Source: Comamonadaceae bacterium UBA2334 (lineage in GTDB: Bacteria > Pseudomonadota > Gammaproteobacteria > Burkholderiales > Burkholderiaceae_C). Taken from it: a stretch of DNA of 49,796 nt. The DNA lies in contig DDUQ01000015.1 in the NCBI GenBank assembly GCA_002344885.1, positions 6,198-55,993 on the forward strand. Reading direction: 5' to 3'. The translations under genes were made by a program, and so were the position numbers. Below, one piece after another: positions 21,501-29,260 of the stretch. The notes below the pieces were generated by a model, which was not told where the DNA came from, made no database searches, and worked only from the letters and a program-made list of their open reading frames with translations. Position 1 is the stretch's first letter, and every line of letters begins with the position of its first letter.

Positions 21501-22673
21501 TCATCCCTGTTTGCCCAGCTTGCGGTAAACCGTTGCGCGGCTGATGCCCAGGATGCGGGCCGCGTCGGCCACACTGCCCCCTGCCTGCTCGACGGCTTTT
21601 CGGATCATGGCCGTTTCGACATCTTTCAGTGGCACCGTATGGGTGGGGCATGTGCCATGGATGGACACGCTCTGGGCAGGGCGCTGCGCCCAGACCTGCA
21701 TTTGCAGCCCCGACCACAACGGCAGATGTGACGGCGGCTTGTGTTGCCGGGCGGCATCGAACAGGTGGCTGCTGGGGCTGGCAAACACATCGTCACAGTG
21801 CAGCGGAAAACTGTGGACGGACAAACCCAGCATGTCTGCCGCTGTGCCGTTGCAGCCGGTGATCCAGCCCTCGTTGTCGACGCACAGCAAACCGTCCGAC
21901 TCACTGCCTGGCACGTTACCGGGCCAGTTCAGCCTCAGCAGCAGTTGATGGGCTTTTGACAAGGTCAGTGCGTTTTCAATGTGACGGGCCGACTGGGCCA
22001 CCAGGTGTCTGAGGGAGGGCTGCTCGCTCACGTTGGCACCCGTGAGATCAAGCATCCCGATGCAGCGCCGGTCCGGTCCGAAAATGGGGGCGCCTGCACA
22101 ACTGAACATCGTGGTGTTTTCAAAAAAATGTTCACCCCGGTGCAACCAGACAGGTTTCAATTCGCTCAGTGTGGTGCCGATGGCGGTTGTGCCTACTGCG
22201 TTTTCGGACAAGTCGAGACCGACCCGCGCGATGGCCGATACGTGCGGATTGGTGGTGTCCACAGGGCCCTGGACATCTATGACGGTGCCTTGCGCATCGG
22301 TCAGGATCGCAAAATAGCCGGTGTGCATTATGGCTCTCGTCATGGAGCGGATGACCGGTGCGGCGGCCTCCAGCAGCGGCCGTTGTTGCTCCCGCGCCAG
22401 ACGCGCTGCATGCGGGCTGACGGGTTCCAGCATCACCCCGTGACGGGGGTCCAACCCCCTGTCGAGGCAGCGCCGCCATGAGCGCTCGATGAGCGGATCG
22501 ACAAACGCTTGTGGCGCGTTGTGCCGGTTGGTGATGACCGCTTCCCGTGCCGCAGAAATCTGGTGTGTCCGGTTGCCCAGTGTGGCGGGTTGAGGGCTGC
22601 GCCAGGCGGGCGCTACACGTGACAGTTGTTGCATGTTGGATGGTGTGGGGCAGTTGTGGTCTGCACAGCACAT
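21501..22673 (-). CDS. AcoR-like regulator lacking the AAA+ sigma-54 domain
   Basis: A 390-residue protein that looks like an AcoR-type activator from which the ATPase domain is absent. It has an N-terminal helix region (FVDPLIERSWRRCLDRGLDP), a GAF domain (ENAVGTTAIGTTLSELKPVWLHRGEHFF, CAGAPIFGPDRRCIGMLDLTGA), a PAS-like domain (DGLLCVDNEGWITGCNGTAADMLGL) and a Fis-type helix-turn-helix (SVADAARILGISRATVYRKLG). No Walker A or GAFTGA is present between them and the frame is intact, so this is a true domain architecture rather than a frameshift. Without AAA+ it cannot remodel sigma-54 holoenzyme and probably acts on sigma-70 promoters or by competing for sites. It diverges from the aldehyde oxidoreductase operon, its likely target. 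The start is uncertain; an ATG at 22634 is possible. Confidence 0.82.
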   Translation of the reverse strand: MCCADHNCPTPSNMQQLSRVAPAWRSPQPATLGNRTHQISAAREAVITNRHNAPQAFVDPLIERSWRRCLDRGLDPRHGVMLEPVSPHAARLAREQQRPLLEAAAPVIRSMTRAIMHTGYFAILTDAQGTVIDVQGPVDTTNPHVSAIARVGLDLSENAVGTTAIGTTLSELKPVWLHRGEHFFENTTMFSCAGAPIFGPDRRCIGMLDLTGANVSEQPSLRHLVAQSARHIENALTLSKAHQLLLRLNWPGNVPGSESDGLLCVDNEGWITGCNGTAADMLGLSVHSFPLHCDDVFASPSSHLFDAARQHKPPSHLPLWSGLQMQVWAQRPAQSVSIHGTCPTHTVPLKDVETAMIRKAVEQAGGSVADAARILGISRATVYRKLGKQG

Positions 22674-22682
22674 CCCGTGCCA
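22667..22682 (-). promoter_or_regulatory. Possible sigma-54 box at the start of the second regulator gene
   Basis: On the minus strand TGGCAC-GGGAT-GTGC has the GG-N10-GC spacing and a perfect -24 element; the -12 element has one mismatch. It overlaps the first possible start codon (22673), so if real, translation starts at 22634, although no good ribosome site precedes that ATG. Confidence 0.35.
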
Positions 22683-22854
22683 GTGTCAGGGTGTTTCATT
22701 TTGAGAATATCGGATGTGGAAATGAGGTCGTCAGGGTTTACCCGGGTTGAATTGCCCTGTCTCGGTTGAACAATGCGGTTGCAGTTTCAAACCTATGAAG
22801 TGTGTTGCGTATGTTGCGCAGTGCGCTTCTTCCTACCCCACAGGAGACTCCACC

Positions 22855-23328
22855 ATGCAGAAAGTCCTGCACATCAACCCCGACAAATGCACCGGGTGCT
22901 TGCAGTGCGAAATGGCGTGCTCGTTTGAGAACTACGGCGTGTACGCCACGTCCAAGTCACGCATCAAGGTGTTTGACTTCCATCACACCGGCAAGAAAGT
23001 GCCCTATACCTGCACGCAGTGTGACGAGGCGTGGTGTCTGCATGCGTGTCCGGTGGAAGCCATCAAGGTGGACAAGGCCACGGGTGCCAAGGTGGTGAAC
23101 GAAACCACCTGCGTGGGCTGCAAGGTGTGCACCATTGCCTGCCCGTTCGGCACCATCAACTATGTGCAGGAAACCGGCAAGGTTCAGAAGTGCGACCTGT
23201 GCGGTGGCGACCCAGCCTGCGCCGATGCCTGCCCAACCGGCGCCATCACGTTCATCGATGCCAACTGGACCGGCATGGACAAGATGAAGCAGTGGGCCGA
23301 CAAATTGGGCAACCAGGCTGCGGCCTGA
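22855..23328 (+). CDS. aorA: Four-cluster ferredoxin-like subunit of aldehyde oxidoreductase (AorA-like)
   Basis: A 157-residue cytoplasmic iron-sulfur protein. It has sixteen cysteines in four groups: KCTGCLQCEMAC (from C12), CTQCDEAWCLHACP, CVGCKVCTIACP and CDLCGGDPACADACP, enough for four [4Fe-4S] clusters. AGGAGA lies 8-13 nt before the ATG. In Aromatoleum aromaticum the equivalent subunit AorA wires electrons between the tungsten subunit AorB and the FAD subunit AorC, and AorAB units can stack as a nanowire. Here the order ferredoxin, tungsten subunit, FAD subunit, MoaD-like protein is the same. The 181-bp gap upstream, divergent from the regulator, has no confident sigma-54 or sigma-70 box. 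Confidence 0.88.
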   Translation: MQKVLHINPDKCTGCLQCEMACSFENYGVYATSKSRIKVFDFHHTGKKVPYTCTQCDEAWCLHACPVEAIKVDKATGAKVVNETTCVGCKVCTIACPFGTINYVQETGKVQKCDLCGGDPACADACPTGAITFIDANWTGMDKMKQWADKLGNQAAA

Positions 23329-23377
23329 GTCGTCTGAAGTCAACCAACACACAGCAACCGAATCAGGAGACTTCAAC

Positions 23378-25225
23378 ATGTCTTGGGCTGGAAAAATTCT
23401 TCGCGTCAACCTGACCGCTGGCACGGTCACCTCCGAACCGCTGAACATGGACTGGGCACGTGCCTACCTGGGTTCACGCGGACTGGGCAGCAAATACCTC
23501 GTCGAAGAGGTGAGCCCCAAGGTAGATCCCCTGTCTGCCGACAACAAAATCATCTGGGCCACCGGCCCACTGACGGGCACCATGGCCTCCACCGGTGGCC
23601 GCTACACCGTCATCACCAAAGGCCCGTTGACAGGGGCCATTGCTTGCTCCAACTCGGGCGGCTACTGGGGTGCCGAGCTCAAATTTGCCGGCTGGGACAT
23701 GATCATCTTCGAAGGCAAGAGTCCCAAGCCGGTGTACCTGTACATCAACGACGATGTGGCCGAACTGCGCGATGCCGCCCACCTGTGGGGTCAGAGCGTC
23801 TGGAAGACGGAAGAAACCCTCAAGACCAGCTTGCAGGATCCGCTCGTGCGTGTGTCATGCATTGGCAAGGCGGGTGAAAACGGCGTGCTGTATGCCGCTG
23901 TGGTGAACGACCTGCACCGTGCGGCTGGCCGCTCTGGCGTGGGCACGGTCATGGGCAGCAAGAACCTCAAGGCCATTGCCGTGCGGGGCACCAAGGGCGT
24001 GGGCAACATCCGCGACCCGAAAGCCTTCATGGCTGCGACTAAAGCCGCCAAGAAAGTGCTGGCCGAAAACGGTGTGACTGGCCAGGGCCTGCCCGCCTAC
24101 GGCACCCAGGTGCTGATGAACGTCATCAACGAAGTGGGGGGCCTGCCCACACGCAACCACCGCGACGTGCAGTTCGAAGGTGCCAAAGACATTTCTGCCG
24201 AGGCCATGGTGACGCCACGTGCCACCGATGGCAAGAAGCACCTGGTGACCAACCAGGCCTGCTTCGGTTGCACCATTGCCTGCGGCCGCATCAGCAAGAT
24301 GGACGAAAGCCACTTCACCGTGGCCACCAAGCCGCAGTACTGGGGCGCGTCGGGCGGTCTGGAATACGAAGCTGCCTGGGCCCTGGGTGCGGCCAACGGC
24401 GTGAACGACCTGGAAGCGCTGCAGTACGCCAACCTGCTGTGCAACGAAGAGGGCTTTGACCCCATCAGCTTCGGGGCCACCGTGGGTGCGGTGATGGAGC
24501 TGTATGAAATGGGCGTGCTCACCAAAGAGCAGTTGGGCATCGAAGCGCCGTTCGGTTCAGCCAAGGCTTTGGCTTACTTTGCAGAAATCACCGCCAAAGG
24601 CGAAGGCTTCGGCAAAGAAATCGGCCAGGGATCCAAACGCCTGACCGCCAAGTACGGCCACCCTGATCTGTCGATGAGCGTCAAAGGCCAGGAGTTTCCG
24701 GCCTACGACGGGCGCGTGATCCAGGGCATTGGCCTGGCTTACGCCACCAGCAACCGGGGTGCCTGCCACCTGCGCGGCTACACCATTGCATCTGAAGTGC
24801 TGGGCATTCCGGTCAAGACCGAACCCACCGAGCACAACGGCAAGCCTGAGCTGGTGAAAGCCTTCCAGGACGCGACCGCTGCATTCGATGCTTCGGGCGT
24901 GTGCATCTTCACCAGCTTCGCCTGGACCCTGGCCGACGTGGCACCCCAGGTGCAAGCTGCCGTGGGCGAGGAATACACCGTCGAGCACCTGACGCACATC
25001 GGTGAGCGCATCTGGAACATGGAGCGCGACTTCAACAACAACGCCGGCTTCACGGCCGCCGACGACAAGTTGCCCAAGCGCCTGTTGACCGAAGCTGCCA
25101 AGACCGGCCCTGGCAAAGGCGTGGTCAGCAAGCTGCCCGAGATGCTGCCCAAGTACTACGAAGTGCGTGGCTGGAACGCCGACGGCACCGTCAAGCCTGA
25201 AACGCGCGAGCGCCTGGGTTTGTGA
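23378..25225 (+). CDS. aorB: Tungsten-dependent aldehyde:ferredoxin oxidoreductase catalytic subunit (AorB-like)
   Basis: A 615-residue AFOR-family enzyme. It binds W-bis-metallopterin and one [4Fe-4S] cluster and interconverts aldehydes and carboxylic acids. The N-terminal domain has the family pattern GPLTGTMASTGGRYTVITKGPLTGA and GGYWGAELKFAGWDMIIFEG. Cluster ligands are C295, C298 and C302 in ACFGCTIACGR, plus C509 in GVCIFTSF. AGGAGA precedes the ATG. It is of normal length for the family. It follows the ferredoxin gene by 49 bp. Expected partners are AorA (electron wire) and AorC (NAD(H) or other acceptor). It would remove aldehydes made by the PQQ dehydrogenase, or reduce acids; direction cannot be read from sequence. 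No tungstate uptake gene is in the window. Confidence 0.93.
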   Translation: MSWAGKILRVNLTAGTVTSEPLNMDWARAYLGSRGLGSKYLVEEVSPKVDPLSADNKIIWATGPLTGTMASTGGRYTVITKGPLTGAIACSNSGGYWGAELKFAGWDMIIFEGKSPKPVYLYINDDVAELRDAAHLWGQSVWKTEETLKTSLQDPLVRVSCIGKAGENGVLYAAVVNDLHRAAGRSGVGTVMGSKNLKAIAVRGTKGVGNIRDPKAFMAATKAAKKVLAENGVTGQGLPAYGTQVLMNVINEVGGLPTRNHRDVQFEGAKDISAEAMVTPRATDGKKHLVTNQACFGCTIACGRISKMDESHFTVATKPQYWGASGGLEYEAAWALGAANGVNDLEALQYANLLCNEEGFDPISFGATVGAVMELYEMGVLTKEQLGIEAPFGSAKALAYFAEITAKGEGFGKEIGQGSKRLTAKYGHPDLSMSVKGQEFPAYDGRVIQGIGLAYATSNRGACHLRGYTIASEVLGIPVKTEPTEHNGKPELVKAFQDATAAFDASGVCIFTSFAWTLADVAPQVQAAVGEEYTVEHLTHIGERIWNMERDFNNNAGFTAADDKLPKRLLTEAAKTGPGKGVVSKLPEMLPKYYEVRGWNADGTVKPETRERLGL

Positions 25226-25275
25226 TGCCGCTCAGGTTTGCCTTGCCAGTGCTGGGGCAAGCCTGATTTCTGGTT

Positions 25276-25318
25276 AAAAAAGGCTTCCAGCGCTTTAACT
25301 GTATTACAAGTTAGCTAT
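25276..25318 (+). repeat. Dispersed 43-bp repeat, copy 2
   Basis: The blocks A-run, GGCTTCCAGCGCTT, 17 bp, AGCTAT match copy 1 (14349-14391) with identical spacing. It lies in the 154-bp gap between the tungsten subunit and FAD subunit genes, just before a hairpin. Confidence 0.6.
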
Positions 25319-25325
25319 TTTTTAA

Positions 25326-25359
25326 GGGGCGTCTGCACCACTGTGTAGTCGCCCCGTTT
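25326..25359 (+). terminator. Terminator-like hairpin between aorB and aorC
   Basis: GGGGCG (25326-25331) pairs with CGCCCC (25350-25355) and is followed by GTTTT. The loop is 18 bases. It is a moderate terminator or attenuator inside what is otherwise one operon, and could lower expression of the FAD subunit relative to the ferredoxin and tungsten subunits. Confidence 0.5.
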
Positions 25360-25379
25360 TACTTCACGAAAGCCCACTC

Positions 25380-26720
25380 ATGACCCACCACATCATCATC
25401 GGGGCAGGCCCAGCCGGGGTGATCGCCGCCGAGACCATCCGCAAGCAGGCACCGGCTGACCGCATCACCCTCATTGGCGACGAGCCGGATGCGCCGTACT
25501 CGCGCATGGCCATTCCCTACCTGCTGATGGGCAACATCAACGAGAGCGGCACCTACCTGCGCAAGTCCATCAGCCACTATGCCGATTTGCGCATCGAGCG
25601 CGTCACCACGCGTGTGACGGCTGTCGACTCGGCGGCCCGCAAACTGTCGCTGGCCGATGGCAGTTCGCTCGCATTTGACACCCTGCTGATCGCCAGCGGC
25701 TCCAAGCCTGCACAGCCGCCCGTGCCCGGCATCGACTTGCCCAACGTCCACACCTGCTGGACGCTGGAGGACGCCCGTGCCATCATGGCCAAAGCCACAC
25801 CCGGCGCACGGGTGGTTCAAATGGGTGCTGGGTTCATCGGTTGCATCATCATGGAAGCACTGGCATCGCGCGGTGTCAAGCTGAGCGTGGTGGAAATGGG
25901 TGACCGCATGGTGCCCCGCATGATGGGCCCGGCAGCGGGGGGCATGATCCGCCGCTGGGTCGAGGCCAAAGGCGTGGCCGTGCACACGGGCGCCCGGGTG
26001 GACCGCATCGAACTGCCACAACCCGGTCTGCTGGAACGTGTGGGCGCGGCCATTGGCTTGGGCGAGGCGGGCGTGCCGCAAGGACCCATGCAGGTCAAGT
26101 TGTCCACCGGTGCGGTCATCGAGGCCGACCTGGTCATCAGCGCCACAGGCGTGAAGCCCGCCATGGGCTTCCTGGAAGGCTCGGGTGTGTTGTGCCTGCA
26201 AGGTGTGCTGACCGACGAACACATGCAGACCAACGTGCCCGGCATCTACGCGGCAGGTGACTGTGCCGAAGCGTTCGACCAGGTCAGCGGCAAAACCATC
26301 GTCAGCGCCATCCAGCCGAATGCGGCCGATCAGGCCTACGTGGCCGCGATGAACATGGTGGGCAAGGCTGCCGTGCTCAAGGGCGTGACGCAGATCAACG
26401 TGCTGGACACACTGGGCCTCATCTCGGCCAGCTTTGGCAACTGGGAAGGTGTGCCGGGTGGCCAGCATGCCGAACTGGTGGACCTGCCCAACCACAAGGC
26501 GTTGAGCCTGCAGTTCGACGGCGACGTGCTGGTAGGCTGCAACAGCGTGGGATGGACGCAGCATGTGGGCGTAATGCGCGGGCTGGTCGAAGGCCGGGTG
26601 AAGCTGGGCGACTGGAAAGACCGCCTGCTGGACGACCCCACACAACTCATGCCCGCCTACCTGGCAACGGCGCAGGCCCAAGGCCAGTGGAGCGGTGCGG
26701 CCGATACCCGCAGGCGTTGA
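25380..26720 (+). CDS. aorC: FAD-dependent pyridine nucleotide oxidoreductase subunit (AorC-like)
   Basis: A 446-residue flavoprotein. FAD motif GAGPAG is at residues 8-13, the NAD(P)-binding motif GAGFIG lies mid-protein (VVQMGAGFIGCIIMEAL), and the second FAD motif is IYAAGDCAEA. The C-terminal 120 residues are the dimerisation/interface part. No redox-active CxxxxC disulfide is visible, so it is not a thioredoxin reductase or mercuric reductase type. In Aromatoleum the equivalent AorC links the aldehyde oxidoreductase to NAD+, and the same gene order supports this here. It is 154 bp downstream of the tungsten subunit gene with a repeat and hairpin between, and 59 bp upstream of the MoaD-like gene. 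Confidence 0.85.
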   Translation: MTHHIIIGAGPAGVIAAETIRKQAPADRITLIGDEPDAPYSRMAIPYLLMGNINESGTYLRKSISHYADLRIERVTTRVTAVDSAARKLSLADGSSLAFDTLLIASGSKPAQPPVPGIDLPNVHTCWTLEDARAIMAKATPGARVVQMGAGFIGCIIMEALASRGVKLSVVEMGDRMVPRMMGPAAGGMIRRWVEAKGVAVHTGARVDRIELPQPGLLERVGAAIGLGEAGVPQGPMQVKLSTGAVIEADLVISATGVKPAMGFLEGSGVLCLQGVLTDEHMQTNVPGIYAAGDCAEAFDQVSGKTIVSAIQPNAADQAYVAAMNMVGKAAVLKGVTQINVLDTLGLISASFGNWEGVPGGQHAELVDLPNHKALSLQFDGDVLVGCNSVGWTQHVGVMRGLVEGRVKLGDWKDRLLDDPTQLMPAYLATAQAQGQWSGAADTRRR

Positions 26721-26779
26721 GGTGACATCCCAGGGCCGATTGCGTCGGCTCGCTATCAACCCGTAAAGTCAAGCCCACC

Positions 26780-27034
26780 ATGCGCATCACCTTCAAACTG
26801 TTCGCCACGCTGACCGACTACCTGCCGCCCGATGCCCGACGGGCCAATCAGGTGGAGCTGGACGTGCCGGACGGCACCACCGTGCTGCAGGTCTATGAAC
26901 CGTATGGGTTGCCGGCCAAGATGGTGCACCTGGTGCTGGTGAACGGGCGTTACATCGCGCCCGAGGACAGGGCCACAATCGTGTTGCAAACGGGTGATGC
27001 GCTGGCCATCTGGCCGCCCATCGCGGGCGGTTGA
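26780..27034 (+). CDS. aorD: MoaD/ThiS-like sulfur-carrier protein (AorD-like)
   Basis: An 84-residue ubiquitin-fold protein ending in PPIAGG; the terminal GG is the thiocarboxylation site of the MoaD/ThiS family. The body has the usual pattern (RITFKLFATLTDYLP, VELDVPDGTTVLQVYEPYGLP, VHLVLVNGRYI, TGDALAIWPPIAGG). It is dedicated to the aldehyde oxidoreductase operon and probably supplies the dithiolene sulfur for tungstopterin synthesis or a specialised variant of it. A separate general MoaD is expected elsewhere in the genome. Confidence 0.85.
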   Translation: MRITFKLFATLTDYLPPDARRANQVELDVPDGTTVLQVYEPYGLPAKMVHLVLVNGRYIAPEDRATIVLQTGDALAIWPPIAGG

Positions 27035-27050
27035 AGCGGGGTTGAGCGGC

Positions 27051-27386
27051 ATGCAAGCCAGCTACCCACCGGTGTTCGAACGTGACATGGGCTGCACCCC
27101 GGCCGAATGGCTGGGCTGGTTGCCCCGCGCCTTGTGTGATGACACCGCTGACCTGACGCAGCTCGGCATGGTGACGGCAGCTGACCCGGCGGGCACGAGT
27201 CGGCTGGTCATTCACATGGATGGAGGGCAACTCACGCTGGCATGGCAACCTTTGGAGCCCAGGCGGCTCGGGCTGGCGGTGTTGCCCCGCTTGTGGGTGC
27301 GCTTCGAGTTTGTGGGGGTGGACGATGGCGTGCGCCACCGCTTCATGAAACGGTTTGACCTGTATACGCAGCGGGGGGGCGGTTAG
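27051..27386 (+). CDS. Hypothetical protein at the end of the aldehyde oxidoreductase operon
   Basis: A 111-residue soluble protein not recognised. It has no signal peptide, membrane segment or metal motif. Visible parts are PPVFERDMGCTPAEWLGWLPRAL, LVIHMDGGQLTLAWQPLEPRRLGLAVLPRLWVRFEF and FMKRFDLYTQRGGG, with a small two-layer beta character. It follows the MoaD-like gene by 16 bp. Position suggests a role in tungsten cofactor insertion or enzyme maturation, as for the extra small genes of other Aor operons, but nothing in the sequence proves it. Its 3' end overlaps by 44 bp the convergent exonuclease gene. Confidence 0.65.
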   Translation: MQASYPPVFERDMGCTPAEWLGWLPRALCDDTADLTQLGMVTAADPAGTSRLVIHMDGGQLTLAWQPLEPRRLGLAVLPRLWVRFEFVGVDDGVRHRFMKRFDLYTQRGGG

Positions 27387-27903
27387 CCTCGGTTGCAACG
27401 GCCTCCTGCTCCATCACCCTCTGCAACGTGCGCTGCAACACCTTGGCATCGTTGCTGGCACGGTGGCGGGTCAGGTTCATTTCCTGCATGACCTGTGCTT
27501 TGGTGTCGTCCCAAAGCGCCATTGCACTGGGGCTGAGCAGTTGCCGCAAGTCTTGCAGTTTGAACCGCTGCGGCAGGTTGGCAGCATCGAACAGCCGGGC
27601 CAGCCACTGGTAGTCGTGATACCAGGCATCGGTATAGACGGTGGTGCCAGCCAGATACTGGTTGAGGTCGGCCGCGACCACGGCAGCTGCTTTGCCATGT
27701 GTGGCGAGCGTGTCCCGCGTGATGCCGTGAACCGACTCTGCACTCGGCGCCCAGTGCCGCCAGTCTGGCTCTGGGTGGATGAGGCTGCAGTAAGCCCCCC
27801 CGTCTGACAGCGCGGCACCGACCTCGATGGGGTAGCTGCCCGCACCGAAACCCGACGCTTCCACATCGATGATGCATGGCGGCAAGGGCAGGCGGGCGGT
27901 CAT
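27343..27903 (-). CDS. DEDDh-type 3'-5' exonuclease
   Basis: A 186-residue exonuclease of the DnaQ/RNase T superfamily. Catalytic acidic motif 1 is IIDVEASG (D13 and E15), motif 2 is the aspartate in WYHDYQWLARL, and the final H-x(4)-D is RHRASNDAKV. It is close in size to small epsilon-like and ExoX-like nucleases, and lacks other domains. The ATG at 27903 places the first motif at the usual distance; longer starts add residues without pattern. It lies 61 bp behind the TRAP transporter large subunit gene on the same strand and may be co-transcribed with it by read-through. Substrate (RNA or DNA) cannot be told. Confidence 0.75.
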   Translation of the reverse strand: MTARLPLPPCIIDVEASGFGAGSYPIEVGAALSDGGAYCSLIHPEPDWRHWAPSAESVHGITRDTLATHGKAAAVVAADLNQYLAGTTVYTDAWYHDYQWLARLFDAANLPQRFKLQDLRQLLSPSAMALWDDTKAQVMQEMNLTRHRASNDAKVLQRTLQRVMEQEAVATEANRPPAAYTGQTVS

Positions 27904-27964
27904 GGCCTGATTGTCGGACGGCCCAGGCCTTTTGCGCACAAGGGTTTCCCCTTGACAAACCGCC

Positions 27965-29260
27965 TCACATTTTGCCGGGCAGCCACAGCACCAGTTGCGG
28001 GAACCACCACAGCAGCCACACCGCCAGCACCATCAGGAAAAAATAGGGCAGCGTGACCCGCGCGATGTAGGTGATGTCTCTGCCCGTCATGCCCTGCAGC
28101 ACAAACAGGTTGAAGCCGACGGGCGGCGTGACCTGCGCCATTTCGACGACGATGACAATGAAGATGCCGAACCAGATCAGGTCGATGCCGGCGGCCGACA
28201 CGGTGGGCAGGATGACGCCCATGGTCAGCACGACCATCGAAATGCCGTCCAGGAAACACCCCAGCAGGATGAAAAAAATGGCCAATGCCACCAGCAGCAT
28301 GCCAGGGCTCAGGCCCAGGCTGCCCACCCACTCGGCCAGATGGCGTGGCAGGCCGATGTAGCCCATGGACAGCGTCAGGAACGCGGCACCGGCCAGGATC
28401 AGCGCGATCATGCAGTACAGGCGGGTGGCCCCCAGCAACGCATCGATGAAGGTCTTTCGGTTCAGTGAACCCTGCAGGCCTGACAGCACCAACGCGCCCA
28501 CCACGCCGATGGCCGCAGCCTCGGTGGCGGTGGCCACCCCGGTGTAGATCGACCCGATGACGGCACCGATCAGCGCCACCACCGGTATCAGGTGGCGTGA
28601 GGCTCTCAGCTTTTCGGCAAACGTCAGGTCGGCATCGGCCTGGGGCACTTTGTCCGGGTTCATCAGTGCCCAGATGGCGAGTGAACCGCTGAACAGCGCA
28701 GCCAGCAACAGGCCGGGCAGCACGCCAGCCACAAAAAGCTTCGCGATCGAAACTTCAGCCGTCACGCCGTACACGATCATGATGATGGACGGCGGAATCA
28801 GCAGCCCCAGTGTGGCGGCACCACCCAGTGAACCGATAACCTTGTCCATGGGGTAGCCACGGCGCTGCAGCTCGGGGATGGTCATCTTCCCGATGGTGGC
28901 GCAGGTGGCGGCCGACGATCCCGACACGGCCGCAAAAATGGTGCTGCCGATCACGTTGGTGTGCAGCAGGCGGCCGGGCAGGGCGTTCACCCAAGGGGCC
29001 AGGCCTTTGAACATGCTTTCCGACAGCTTGGTACGGAACAGGATTTCGCCCATCCACACGAACAGGGGCAGGGCGGTGAGCGTCCAGCTGCTGGCCGAGC
29101 CCCAGATGGTCAGCGCCATGGCATCGCCAGCCGGGCGTGATGAAAACAGCTCCATGCCCAGCCAGGCGACGCCCGCCAGTGTCAGCCCGATCCACACGCC
29201 GCTGCCCAGCAGCGCAAACAGGCCCAGCAACAGCAGGGCGGTGATGGCCATGTCACTCAT
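27965..29260 (-). CDS. TRAP transporter large membrane subunit (DctM family)
   Basis: A 431-residue inner-membrane protein with about twelve helices, typical for DctM-type TRAP permeases (IGLTLAGVAWLGMELF, LPLFVWMGEILFRTKLSESMFKGLAPWVNALPG, SGSSAATCATIGKMTIPELQRRGY, SLGGAATLGLLIPPSIIMIVYGV, GCFLDGISMVVLTMGVILP, PPVGFNLFVLQGMTGRDI). It should use the sodium gradient to move substrate delivered by the DctP-type protein. The start overlaps the DctQ gene by 8 bp. Gene order P, Q, M is the classic TRAP layout. Substrate is not readable from the membrane subunit; the linked regulator and oxoprolinase gene suggest 5-oxoproline or a related cyclic amide. Confidence 0.92.
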   Translation of the reverse strand: MSDMAITALLLLGLFALLGSGVWIGLTLAGVAWLGMELFSSRPAGDAMALTIWGSASSWTLTALPLFVWMGEILFRTKLSESMFKGLAPWVNALPGRLLHTNVIGSTIFAAVSGSSAATCATIGKMTIPELQRRGYPMDKVIGSLGGAATLGLLIPPSIIMIVYGVTAEVSIAKLFVAGVLPGLLLAALFSGSLAIWALMNPDKVPQADADLTFAEKLRASRHLIPVVALIGAVIGSIYTGVATATEAAAIGVVGALVLSGLQGSLNRKTFIDALLGATRLYCMIALILAGAAFLTLSMGYIGLPRHLAEWVGSLGLSPGMLLVALAIFFILLGCFLDGISMVVLTMGVILPTVSAAGIDLIWFGIFIVIVVEMAQVTPPVGFNLFVLQGMTGRDITYIARVTLPYFFLMVLAVWLLWWFPQLVLWLPGKM

